Shown here one piece after another: positions 35,357 through 44,083 of a stretch of 64,000 nucleotides of DNA. Within the stretch, counting starts at the first letter, position 1. Every line of letters starts with the position of its first letter. The stretch is from Blastopirellula marina (GTDB lineage Bacteria > Planctomycetota > Planctomycetia > Pirellulales > Pirellulaceae), in NCBI RefSeq assembly GCF_002967765.1, contig NZ_PUHY01000012.1, forward strand, positions 1,054,001-1,118,000, given 5' to 3'. A program made the position numbers and the translations under genes. Below the pieces are notes generated by a model. It did no database searches and was not told the DNA's origin. It saw only the letters and a program-made list of their open reading frames with translations.

Positions 35357-35603
35357 GTGGCGAAATCCTTAAGTAGCAATCGTTACGCGAGTCGTCTATT
35401 TTGCTTGGACGCTGAAGGGGATGCAACGGATGGAGGGTCCGTTCTTGTCGAGCTTAGCCGTTCCATCAACGTCGTGTCAGCCGACGAGAGGTTTGTCCAG
35501 CGTCTGGTTCATGCGGCGAAGGCTGCCCAAACGGCATGGTTGTTGCGGTGAGCGTAAGTTATGATGCGACAGTTCAGTTTGAGGGGAAGTGGGGAGAAAC
35601 AGC

Positions 35604-36434
35604 ATGTGGGAAGCCTTGGTCGCGGTGATTGCTCTATCCGCGATGGAAATTGTTCTCGGGATCGACAACATCGTCTTCATCGCGATCGTTTCGGCACGTT
35701 TGCCGGAAGCTCAGCGACCTAATGCCCGCCGAATGGGGCTTCTCGCGGCGCTCGTCATGCGGATTATCCTGCTATGCACGATCTCTTGGGTGATGAGCTT
35801 AAAGAGCGATATCTTCGAGTGGACATGGCTGGTCGGTAACTCGGAACTGCTGACCGAACACCCTGAAATGAACGGCGTCACCTGGAAGGACATCATCCTT
35901 TTTGTCGGTGGCCTATTCCTGATTTGGAAAAGTGTTGGCGAAATCCACGAAAAACTAGACGATGAAGAGCACTCGGAAGAGGATGCCAAGAAGGTTAAGG
36001 CGACCTTTAGCGGTGTCATCCTGCAGATCATGGCGCTTGATGTGATCTTTTCGCTCGACTCAGTGATCACGGCCGTCGGAATGGTGAAAGAGCAAGTGAA
36101 CGTTTTTGGAGTGGCCATCTCGGGCATCTGGTTGATGGTCACCGCCGTGCTGATTTCGGTTGGCGTGATGATCGCCTTTGCGAACACGATTTCTGATTTT
36201 GTCGAGCGGCACCCAACCCTCAAGATGCTGGCCCTCAGCTTCTTGATTTTGATCGGCGTGATGCTGGTAGCCGAGGGAGCCGGGGCTCACTTCGACAAAG
36301 GATACGTCTACTTTGCGATGGCGTTTGCTCTAGGTGTCGAACTGCTTAATATGCGAGTTCGATCTCTGCGACTCACGCCTATCGAAAAGAAAATCGCCGA
36401 TCGCAAACGGCAAGGGGCCAAAGAGGGGACATAA
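35604..36434 (+). CDS. TerC family membrane protein
   Basis: 276 residues from ATG 35604 (GGGGAG 8-10 bases before); an in-frame GTG at 35589 would add five residues. The motif EIVLGIDNIVFIAIV with its Asp, and the later LDVIFSLDSVITAVGM, are the paired signatures of TerC proteins. Seven or so membrane helices are visible. Members are implicated in metal (manganese, tellurite) tolerance. Confidence 0.92.
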   Translation: MWEALVAVIALSAMEIVLGIDNIVFIAIVSARLPEAQRPNARRMGLLAALVMRIILLCTISWVMSLKSDIFEWTWLVGNSELLTEHPEMNGVTWKDIILFVGGLFLIWKSVGEIHEKLDDEEHSEEDAKKVKATFSGVILQIMALDVIFSLDSVITAVGMVKEQVNVFGVAISGIWLMVTAVLISVGVMIAFANTISDFVERHPTLKMLALSFLILIGVMLVAEGAGAHFDKGYVYFAMAFALGVELLNMRVRSLRLTPIEKKIADRKRQGAKEGT

Positions 36435-36585
36435 TCGCTCTAATGCCCCTCGTGTGGCGGGCGTAGGTGGCTAGGGCTGGGTAAATAGACTTGGACCTAG
36501 CCGCAGGGTCACGGTACAATAGGTAGTGCACGAATCCTTCGTGTTCCCGCCTTTTTGAACCTTCCTCGCCCTCCCTCAGCGTATC

Positions 36586-39357
36586 ATGCCCATGCGGATT
36601 TTCGCGTTATCCATCGCGACGATGGTGTGCCTTCTACCGTCGTTTGCGTCTGCCGAAACCAAATTCCCGGCCGAGCACGTCGAGTTTTTCGAGAAGTCGG
36701 TTCGTCCAGTCCTCATGAAGCACTGCATCAGTTGCCATGGTGCCGAAAAGCAAGAGGCGGGTCTGCGCCTCGATGCACGTTCCGCGATCATTAAGGGGGC
36801 CGACTCCGGTAAAGTCGTCGTCGAGGGCAACCCCGAAGAGAGCAGCTTGATTCAGGCTATTCGGTATGAAACCTTCGAGATGCCTCCTTCCGGTCAAATG
36901 AGTAAGGAAGAGATCGGCGCAATCGAAGAATGGGTCAAGTTAGGGATGCCTTGGCCTGGTGAAGCAGAGCCGATCCAGGCATTGTCTTTCGATCAGCGAC
37001 TGGTTAATGATAAGCAGCACCATTGGGCGTATCAGCCAATTCAAGATCCGCCTGCCCCAGAAGTGACTGGTGATTTCGCAAAGAATGAAATCGACCAATT
37101 TGTCGTTAAGCGTCTCGCCGACAACGGGATCGTTCCGGCGGAACTGACCGATCGCCGCACACTCGTTCGCCGAGCGACCTTCGACCTGACTGGTTTGCCT
37201 CCTACTCAGGCGGAAGTTGACGCGTTCGTCAACGATGAAAGCCCGGACGCTTACGAGAAGCTTATTGATCGTCTATTGGCCTCGCCGCAATATGGCGTGA
37301 AATGGGGACGCATCTGGCTGGACGTGGCTCGTTACTCCGATACGCGGGGCTATTTGAACGACGGACAAGATCGGCGATTTCCGTACGCTCACGCCTATCG
37401 TGACTATGTGATCGATTCCTTCAATCGAGATACGCCCTACAACGAATTCATCAAAGAACAACTTGCTGCGGACTACTTCGCTGAAGAGGGAGATCGGCGG
37501 TTGGCAGGGCTTGGGCTGATTCGAATCGGCCGTCAGTTCTTAAAGCATCAAGACACGATCGACGATCGAATCGATGTCGTCACTCGTGGCGTGTTAGGTC
37601 TCACCGTCACGTGTGCTCGTTGTCACGATCACAAGTACGATGCCATTAACATGGCCGACTACTATGGCCTTTATGGTGTGTTCGATCCGCTCAATGAAAC
37701 GACGCCGCTGATCGGAGCGATTGATTCTGACCCACGTTATCCGGAATTCAAAAAACGCTACGACGAACTCCAGCAAGAACTCGCCGATCATCATGCCAAT
37801 GTCGAGAAATCAGTTCGGACCGAGGCCAGTACTTATTTCTTCGACCTAATGGTGCGTGCGGTTTCGAAGCAACAGGAAGTCGAGATCGCCAAGTACGAGC
37901 AAAACGAACAGGAAGCAAAGAACGTACGTCCTCACTTGGTCAACAAATGGAAAGCATTCGCTGATCAGCAGTGGAAGCCAGATCATCCAATTTGGGGACC
38001 GCTATTCGAGACCCGCGAACTCGGCGAAGAGAAATTCGCCGCTGAGCACAAAGCATTGATTGGTAAGTGGACGGCGGAAGGCAGTACGCTTAATCCAGCT
38101 GTTCGTGAAGCGATTGCTGCCAACCAGCCCGAAACGTTGGCGGCCTTGGTTGATGTTTACGACGAATTATTAAAACCGGTTGGCAAGGCTTTCGTCGAGG
38201 CAAACTTCGATCGAGCGTTCGTCGACAAGCTGGAAGGTACGCAGAAGGAACTAGGCCAAGCGTTGATGCAAGGCAACTCACCTCTCGCTTTAGGCGATAA
38301 CGATGTCCGCGCGGCAACGTTCACGAGCGAGCATGCCGTCCAGAAAAAAATTGAAGGGAAAATTCGCGGGCACGAGATTGATTCGCCAGGTGCCCCGCCT
38401 CGGGCAATGGCGGTTACCGATCGTGATCGAATCGGGCAACCGGTGATCTTTCTACGTGGGGATCCCGGACGTCGAGGCGACAAAGTGCCGCGGCAATTTG
38501 TCCGCGTGCTGAATGAAACCGAAGCACCTTCCTACGAGAAAGGAAGCGGGCGGCTAGAGTTAGCGGAAGATATCATCGCCGATGACAATCCGCTAACCGC
38601 ACGTGTGATCGCCAATCGAGTGTGGATGGGGCACTTTGATCGGCCGCTGGTCTTAACGCCAGGCGACTTCGGTGTTCGAAGCGATCCACCAACCCATCCA
38701 TTGCTTTTAGACCACCTGGCCAGCTACTTGAAGAAGAACGATTGGTCGCTGAAGAAACTGCACAAGCACATCATGCTTTCGGCAACCTATCAACAATCGA
38801 GTAAGGATCGACCAGAATTGCGTGAACGGGATCCCGAGAACCGTTTACTGTGGAAGATGAATCGCCGCCGCCTTACGTTTGAAGAAATGCGTGATGCCAT
38901 GTTGGCTGCCAGCGGCGCGATGGATGACTCGCTGGGTGGTCGCGCCGTCAAGATTCTGGAAGATCCGTACCCGCCACGCCGAACCGTATATGGGTTTGTC
39001 GATCGACAAGACTTGCCGAACTTGTATCGTGCGTTTGATTATCCCAGCCCCGATGCCACGAGCCCGGAACGCTCGAAGACAAGTGTTCCTCAACAAGCGT
39101 TGTACCTGCTCAATAGTCCGTTTGTTGGTCGTCAGGCAGAAAAGCTAACGGGCAGTTGGGCGGATCAACCGCAGATCGGCGATCACGAAAAGCTTAGCCA
39201 TCTGTTCCACAGCATCCTGCAGCGGCCTCCGAAACCGGAGGAAGAAAAGATGTTCTTGGAATATATCACTAATGCCCAGAAGAGCGACAACTGGTCGGCT
39301 TGGGATAGCATTGCCCAAGTGTTGTTAGTCTCGAACGAATTCATGTTTGTCGACTAA
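36586..39357 (+). CDS. PSCyt1/DUF1549/DUF1553 exported cytochrome protein
   Basis: 923 residues. A signal peptide (to about residue 23, FASAE) precedes a planctomycete cytochrome C domain with heme motif CISCH (47-51). The PSCyt2/DUF1549 domain (FVVKRLADNGI, RRATFDLTGLPPT) and the C-terminal PSD1/DUF1553 domain (RVIANRVWMGHF, FEEMRDAMLAASG) follow. Such proteins are paired with a DUF1501 protein, as here 63 bp downstream, and act outside the cytoplasm, possibly in polysaccharide or sulfated-substrate use. Exact role unknown. Confidence 0.93.
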   Translation: MPMRIFALSIATMVCLLPSFASAETKFPAEHVEFFEKSVRPVLMKHCISCHGAEKQEAGLRLDARSAIIKGADSGKVVVEGNPEESSLIQAIRYETFEMPPSGQMSKEEIGAIEEWVKLGMPWPGEAEPIQALSFDQRLVNDKQHHWAYQPIQDPPAPEVTGDFAKNEIDQFVVKRLADNGIVPAELTDRRTLVRRATFDLTGLPPTQAEVDAFVNDESPDAYEKLIDRLLASPQYGVKWGRIWLDVARYSDTRGYLNDGQDRRFPYAHAYRDYVIDSFNRDTPYNEFIKEQLAADYFAEEGDRRLAGLGLIRIGRQFLKHQDTIDDRIDVVTRGVLGLTVTCARCHDHKYDAINMADYYGLYGVFDPLNETTPLIGAIDSDPRYPEFKKRYDELQQELADHHANVEKSVRTEASTYFFDLMVRAVSKQQEVEIAKYEQNEQEAKNVRPHLVNKWKAFADQQWKPDHPIWGPLFETRELGEEKFAAEHKALIGKWTAEGSTLNPAVREAIAANQPETLAALVDVYDELLKPVGKAFVEANFDRAFVDKLEGTQKELGQALMQGNSPLALGDNDVRAATFTSEHAVQKKIEGKIRGHEIDSPGAPPRAMAVTDRDRIGQPVIFLRGDPGRRGDKVPRQFVRVLNETEAPSYEKGSGRLELAEDIIADDNPLTARVIANRVWMGHFDRPLVLTPGDFGVRSDPPTHPLLLDHLASYLKKNDWSLKKLHKHIMLSATYQQSSKDRPELRERDPENRLLWKMNRRRLTFEEMRDAMLAASGAMDDSLGGRAVKILEDPYPPRRTVYGFVDRQDLPNLYRAFDYPSPDATSPERSKTSVPQQALYLLNSPFVGRQAEKLTGSWADQPQIGDHEKLSHLFHSILQRPPKPEEEKMFLEYITNAQKSDNWSAWDSIAQVLLVSNEFMFVD

Positions 39358-39420
39358 CAGTTTTGCTTGATCTGCCCCCATCTCATTTGCCCTTCAGAGA
39401 TACGAATCGGAACATTGACG

Positions 39421-40890
39421 ATGAATAGCCAATACTCACACCGACCGGAAGCTTGTCTCAGTCGTCGCGATATGTTGACGCGAATGGGAACCGGACTGGG
39501 AATGATGGGGCTCGCCGGTTTGCTGGGTGACGACAAGCTGTTGGCTGCCGACGCTGAATCGGCCGCCCAGGCAGCTTCTTATCAAAACCCACTTGCACCG
39601 AAGCCACCTCACTTCCGGGCGAAAGCGAAGCATGTTATTCATTTGTTCATGACGGGTGGTCCGTCGCACGTTGATACCTTCGATCCGAAACCACTGCTAA
39701 ACAAATACCATGGTAAGCCGTTGCCGGGCGGAGAGAACCTGCGCACAGAACGAAAGACGGGCGCTGCCCTTGGTTCTCCCTTCAAGTTTCAGAAGTATGG
39801 GGAGAGCGGGATCGAAGTTAGCGAACTTTTTTCGCACACCGCCCAGCATATCGACGACATCGCCGTGATTCGTTCGATGCATGCCGAAGTGCCCAATCAT
39901 GAGCCTTCCCTGGGCTTGATGAACTGTGGGGCCTCAGTGGCCGTGCGTCCTGCATTTGGTAGTTGGCTAACCTACGGCATGGGGACCGAAAATCAGAACC
40001 TGCCTGGCTATATTGTGATGTGCCCGCATGGCTATCCGACCAAGCAGACCCAAAACTGGCAGTCTGCCTTTTTGCCAGGTGTGTACCAAGGAACGTATGT
40101 CGACACGCGGTATACGGAAGTTGAAAAGCTAATCGAGAATGTGAAGAACTCGCATCTCTCGCTGGACGCCCAACGGCAGCAGGTCGATCTTCTTCAGCAA
40201 ATGAATGCTCAACATCGAGAGCAACGTGGATTTGATCCCGCGCTGGAGTCACGCGTCCAATCGTTCGAGTTGGCTTACCGAATGCAAATGGAAGCGACCG
40301 ACGCCTTCGACGTTTCGCGCGAACCAAAGAATGTTCTAGAGGCCTACGGCGATGGCATCCAGGCCCGTCAGATCTTGATTGCTCGTCGGTTAGTCGAACG
40401 GGGTGTTCGCTTTGTTCAGGTCTTCCACGACCAAGGTCAGCCTTGGGATAGTCACGACGACTTGGAGAAAAATCATCGCCGCCTGGCAGGTCAGTGCGAT
40501 AAGGCCATCGGGGCGCTAATCACCGATCTCAAGCGATTAGGTTTGTTTGAAGACACCCTGATTCTGTGGGGCGGTGAATTTGGCCGGACCCCGACTGTTG
40601 AACTGCCGAAGCCTGGCTCGAATGCCGGTAAGGTAAATGGTCGCGACCACAATCACTACGGTTTCACTTGCTGGTTGGCTGGCGGTGGGATCAAGGGTGG
40701 ACAAGTCTACGGTTCGACCGACGAAACCGGTTTCAAAGCGGAAGAAAACCCCGTCCACGTCCATGATCTGCACGCCACCATGCTGCACGCATTGGGCTTC
40801 GATCACAAGAAGCTGACTTACCGCTACGCCGGGCGTGACTACCGGCTGACCGACGTGCATGGCAACGTGATCCACGATTTGCTTTCGTAG
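39421..40890 (+). CDS. DUF1501 domain protein, Tat-exported
   Basis: 489 residues from ATG 39421; upstream codons in the frame show no family similarity. The Tat leader is SRRDMLTRMGTGLGMMGLAGLL. The alkaline-phosphatase/sulfatase-like fold shows HLFMTGGPSHVDTFDPKP, HDQGQPWDSHDD and GGEFGRTPTVE. It is the usual partner of a DUF1549/DUF1553 protein and probably co-transcribed with it. Substrate unknown. Confidence 0.93.
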   Translation: MNSQYSHRPEACLSRRDMLTRMGTGLGMMGLAGLLGDDKLLAADAESAAQAASYQNPLAPKPPHFRAKAKHVIHLFMTGGPSHVDTFDPKPLLNKYHGKPLPGGENLRTERKTGAALGSPFKFQKYGESGIEVSELFSHTAQHIDDIAVIRSMHAEVPNHEPSLGLMNCGASVAVRPAFGSWLTYGMGTENQNLPGYIVMCPHGYPTKQTQNWQSAFLPGVYQGTYVDTRYTEVEKLIENVKNSHLSLDAQRQQVDLLQQMNAQHREQRGFDPALESRVQSFELAYRMQMEATDAFDVSREPKNVLEAYGDGIQARQILIARRLVERGVRFVQVFHDQGQPWDSHDDLEKNHRRLAGQCDKAIGALITDLKRLGLFEDTLILWGGEFGRTPTVELPKPGSNAGKVNGRDHNHYGFTCWLAGGGIKGGQVYGSTDETGFKAEENPVHVHDLHATMLHALGFDHKKLTYRYAGRDYRLTDVHGNVIHDLLS

Positions 40891-40968
40891 CTGACTGCGA
40901 ACGGACTGTTTACCGCGCGTGTCTGCCGAAAATGATCGATTCGATCTCGATGCGAAAGGTACGTGGCA

Positions 40969-41241
40969 ATGACATTGTGTGAACTATGCGGAGATGAAGC
41001 TTTCAATGAGCATCATCTTATTCCACGTCACTGTCATCGCAAATCGTGGTTTAAGAGTCGCTTCTCCAAAGAGCAGATGCAACAAACGATCGATGTGTGC
41101 AACATGTGCCACAAGATGATCCATCGTTTGATCCCTGACGAAAAAGAGCTTGGACGCAACTATCGCACCGTCGAATCCTTAACCGCCCATCCCGAGTTAC
41201 TCAACTATCTTGAGTGGAAACGAAAACGGGTTCGCACCTAA
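40969..41241 (+). CDS. Small HNH-nuclease-like protein
   Basis: 90 residues. CELCG, HHLIPRHCH and CNMCHKMIH give the zinc-bound CxxC...HH...CxxCH pattern of HNH endonucleases. The start is ATG 40969 (AAAGG at 40955-40959); a GTG two codons upstream is also possible. It stands alone, with no adjacent modification or mobile genes, and could be a restriction-like or repair nuclease. Confidence 0.75.
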   Translation: MTLCELCGDEAFNEHHLIPRHCHRKSWFKSRFSKEQMQQTIDVCNMCHKMIHRLIPDEKELGRNYRTVESLTAHPELLNYLEWKRKRVRT

Positions 41242-41262
41242 CGCACGAACCCGTTTCCTTTT
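41224..41262 (+). terminator. Terminator overlapping the HNH gene end
   Basis: Arms aaacgggttcg and cgaacccgttt are perfectly complementary; ccttttt follows. The left arm includes the last codons of the HNH gene. Confidence 0.88.
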
Positions 41263-41287
41263 TGGTGGTAAGCTGGCCGCGGGGCGG

Positions 41288-42451
41288 TTACTCGGTGGCG
41301 GCGGGTTCCGTTTGTTCTGCAGGGACTCTGACATCTGGGAATGCTTCGGCTAACAGTTCTTCTAGTCGCTCGCCGCGAGCTTCGGTATCGATGACGATAC
41401 CGTCCTTGCCGACGAATATCATTTGCGGGATCGCATTGATCCCGTAGTAGCGAGCGTTTTCATCAGAAAAGCCGCGATAGTCGTCTCCCTCGGCGTTACA
41501 GACAATCGTCCAGGGAAGTTCACGGGCGGCGACAAACTGCTCGACATCCGTTTTGGAATCGTCCAGGCTAATGCCGACAATCTCGAAGCCATGCGGATGA
41601 TAGGCTTCGTACAGCTTCTTCATATTCGGGAACTCGCCGATGCATGGACCGCACCAGGTGGCCCAGAAGTCGACCAGCACAACTTTCCCTTTGTAAGAGG
41701 CCCAGTTCAAGTCTGCGCCATCGAGCTTCTTGCCAACGACTTTCATCGTGTTTCCGACAAGGTTAATTCGGCGTGCGAAGCCTTGCATGTCGGTGGCAAT
41801 CTCTTGGATGGCTTCGTCGGACGACTTCGCGAAATGATTGGCTAGGCTCTCTACGATTAACGAGGCCTGATCGTTGTCTTTGACAATCTCTAGATTCTTG
41901 GCGAGTGTCATGCCCAGTTTTGCGGAAAGCGGGCTGATTTCCATCGCTTCGATCTCCTTCGCCTTCTGCTTTACGAACGCGAGTCGCTGCGGAACTGTTT
42001 CCTCACGAAGGAGCATCAACTCAAGCGTGAGCGAAGCATCCTTCGCCTCGGCTGCGACTTCCGGATTGTCGATCTCGCCAGCCTTCTTTAGTTCGGCAGC
42101 CAATTCGGTGAGGCTTTCCTCTTCGCCCATCCGCGTTAGAGCCATGCGCAGCGAGAATCGCATCCAAATGAGCTTCTTCTTCGGTTCTGCTTCCGAGTCA
42201 ATGAGCCAGATTTGGTCCAGCATTTTGATGCCCTGTTTCAGGCGATCTTGGATCGAGAAGCTTTCGTCGGATTGGTCACGAAGATAGGCATCGACTTGCG
42301 TCAGCCCTTCCTCGACCGAAGCAGGCGAAAAGCCTTTCTCTGTGGTAGCGGAATCTTGATTGGCCACTTCATCCGCAAAAACGGGTGAGCTGATTCCGAT
42401 CGCACCGATGTAAAGCAGTGCCAATGTGAATACGTTCCAACCGCGTGTCAT
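41288..42451 (-). CDS. Exported TlpA-like thioredoxin (tandem copy 1)
   Basis: 387 residues: signal peptide, a helical region of about 200 residues, then a TlpA/ResA domain with VLVDFWATWCGPCIGEFPN (redox site CGPC) and HGFEIVGISLDDSKTDV. It is about 400 bp from a close paralogue on the same strand. Likely a periplasmic disulphide reductase; partners unknown. Confidence 0.88.
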   Translation of the reverse strand: MTRGWNVFTLALLYIGAIGISSPVFADEVANQDSATTEKGFSPASVEEGLTQVDAYLRDQSDESFSIQDRLKQGIKMLDQIWLIDSEAEPKKKLIWMRFSLRMALTRMGEEESLTELAAELKKAGEIDNPEVAAEAKDASLTLELMLLREETVPQRLAFVKQKAKEIEAMEISPLSAKLGMTLAKNLEIVKDNDQASLIVESLANHFAKSSDEAIQEIATDMQGFARRINLVGNTMKVVGKKLDGADLNWASYKGKVVLVDFWATWCGPCIGEFPNMKKLYEAYHPHGFEIVGISLDDSKTDVEQFVAARELPWTIVCNAEGDDYRGFSDENARYYGINAIPQMIFVGKDGIVIDTEARGERLEELLAEAFPDVRVPAEQTEPAATE

Positions 42452-42565
42452 CGTCTGTTCCTGGGTTGCGTGAAAAAGAGTTGCGAAGGAGCGGAGGCAA
42501 ATCGAATTGGATCGTGATCTACCGATGCGCTTCGTGTTGCTTGGAAATCTATTCTAAATCACAAA

Positions 42566-42597
42566 AAATGGCTGCCTATTTTCATAAGCAGCCATTT
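42566..42597 (-). terminator. Terminator between the two TlpA-like genes
   Basis: Arms aaatggctgc and gcagccattt flank an 12-base loop, downstream of the gene ending at 42656 on the minus strand, with T residues on the transcript. Confidence 0.85.
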
Positions 42598-42655
42598 GAA
42601 TTATCAAATTGATGCATCGAGGTTTCGCAATCGCGAAACGTCGATTGGGGCGGAA

Positions 42656-43846
42656 TTATTCGCCAGCCCCTTCGGCCTTGGCTTCCGGTTTCTCGTCTTC
42701 CAGTTTCACGTCTGGATAAGCTTCTGCCAGAAGTTTGTCGAGCTGGTGACCGCGAGCTGTGATCGATTCAACGTTGCCATCCTTACCAACGAAGATCATC
42801 GTAGGGATACCGGTGATTCCGTAACGAACCGAGTTGACATCGGACCAACCTCGATCGCCACCCTTGTCGTTCCAAACGATTGTCCAAGGGATTTCACGTT
42901 CTTCAACGAACTTCTCGACGACGGGTTTGGTGTCGTCAAGGCTGATGCCGACGATCTCGAAGCCGTGTGGGTGGTAGGCCTTGTACAGCTTCTTCATGTT
43001 CGGGAATTCTGCGATGCACGGACCACACCAGGTAGCCCAGAAGTCGACAACCACGGTCTTGCCTTTGAAGGCCGCCGGGAAGTTGAGGTCTTTGCCGTCC
43101 AGCGTGGTGCCGGTCAGTTCGATTGGATTGCCTGGCAGGTTGAAGCGTCGTGCCATGCCGATTAGGGAAGCAGCGGCCTTTTCAACTTCTGAGTCGCCAG
43201 AGTCTTTGAAGTGGTCGGCTAGATCGCCAATTTCCTTCGCCGCATCTTCTGGCTTCAGCATGTACGACAAGCTGCTCGCCAACTGGGAGGCGAGGTCGGC
43301 CGAGCTCACGGTCGGTTCACCTTCCATGATCTCACCCTTGATCTCGTCGATCGCTGCTTGTTGTTCGGCAGGTGCCATCGAGCGAATTTTACCGATGCGG
43401 ATGCTGAACATCATTTTGCGAGCTTGCGAGGCGAGTTCGGGATCACTTCCTTCGCTGGTCTTGGTCAGGAATTCACTGGCTTGCTTGCCGGCTTCCGCGT
43501 CACCCATTCGTTCAAGTGACATCAGCAATTGAACTTTCAAGGTGAACAGTTGCTTGGATTCGGCAGGCGTGCGATCCATGCCCCACATCGTCTCGACCAT
43601 GTCGACCGCTTTGGTATAGCGTTCCTTCGGCGGAAGCTTGGCGTCACCACCAGTACGAAGGAGCGAAATCAATTCTGTCGTACCTTCTTCGACCGACGTC
43701 GGAGCGAACTCTTCCGTCTTTTCTTCGGTGGCTGCCGGTGTGTCTTCGGCTGCTGGGGCTTCATCTGCGGCCCAGGCTGGGCTGACGTTTCCGACGAAAC
43801 CGACGGCTAAAAGTGTTGCTAGTCCGATCTGCCAAGCGAATTTCAT
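42656..43846 (-). CDS. Exported TlpA-like thioredoxin (tandem copy 2)
   Basis: 396 residues with the same plan as the neighbour at 41288-42451: signal peptide (to about 27), an Ala/Glu-rich helical region, and TlpA/ResA domain VVVDFWATWCGPCIAEFPN with CGPC, then HGFEIVGISLDDTKPV. The two are duplicates by gene order and similarity. Each has its own terminator, so they are separately transcribed. Confidence 0.88.
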   Translation of the reverse strand: MKFAWQIGLATLLAVGFVGNVSPAWAADEAPAAEDTPAATEEKTEEFAPTSVEEGTTELISLLRTGGDAKLPPKERYTKAVDMVETMWGMDRTPAESKQLFTLKVQLLMSLERMGDAEAGKQASEFLTKTSEGSDPELASQARKMMFSIRIGKIRSMAPAEQQAAIDEIKGEIMEGEPTVSSADLASQLASSLSYMLKPEDAAKEIGDLADHFKDSGDSEVEKAAASLIGMARRFNLPGNPIELTGTTLDGKDLNFPAAFKGKTVVVDFWATWCGPCIAEFPNMKKLYKAYHPHGFEIVGISLDDTKPVVEKFVEEREIPWTIVWNDKGGDRGWSDVNSVRYGITGIPTMIFVGKDGNVESITARGHQLDKLLAEAYPDVKLEDEKPEAKAEGAGE

Positions 43847-43996
43847 CGCTAACTCCCTGTTATGTGTGTGGGTCGAATTCCGCGCTAATTGATACGTATT
43901 TTAGACTTCTCAGAGGGCTCGGAAAACCGAAATCTCGCCATCCGCTGTCAGATTACGGTCAGAATTCGACAAGATGTTAATCAGCTTACAAACAAA

Positions 43997-44031
43997 AACA
44001 GGTGCGGATCATTTTGTGACCAGCACCTGTT
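43997..44031 (-). terminator. Terminator of the glucan gene cluster
   Basis: Arms aacaggtgc and gcacctgtt surround a 17-base loop; the minus strand continues TTTTTG. It lies about 50 bp past the end of the GH57 gene. Confidence 0.88.
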
Positions 44032-44083
44032 CGGATCATTTAATATTGATGCGTTTAAGGCAACTTGGCGGGTGCCAATTCAC

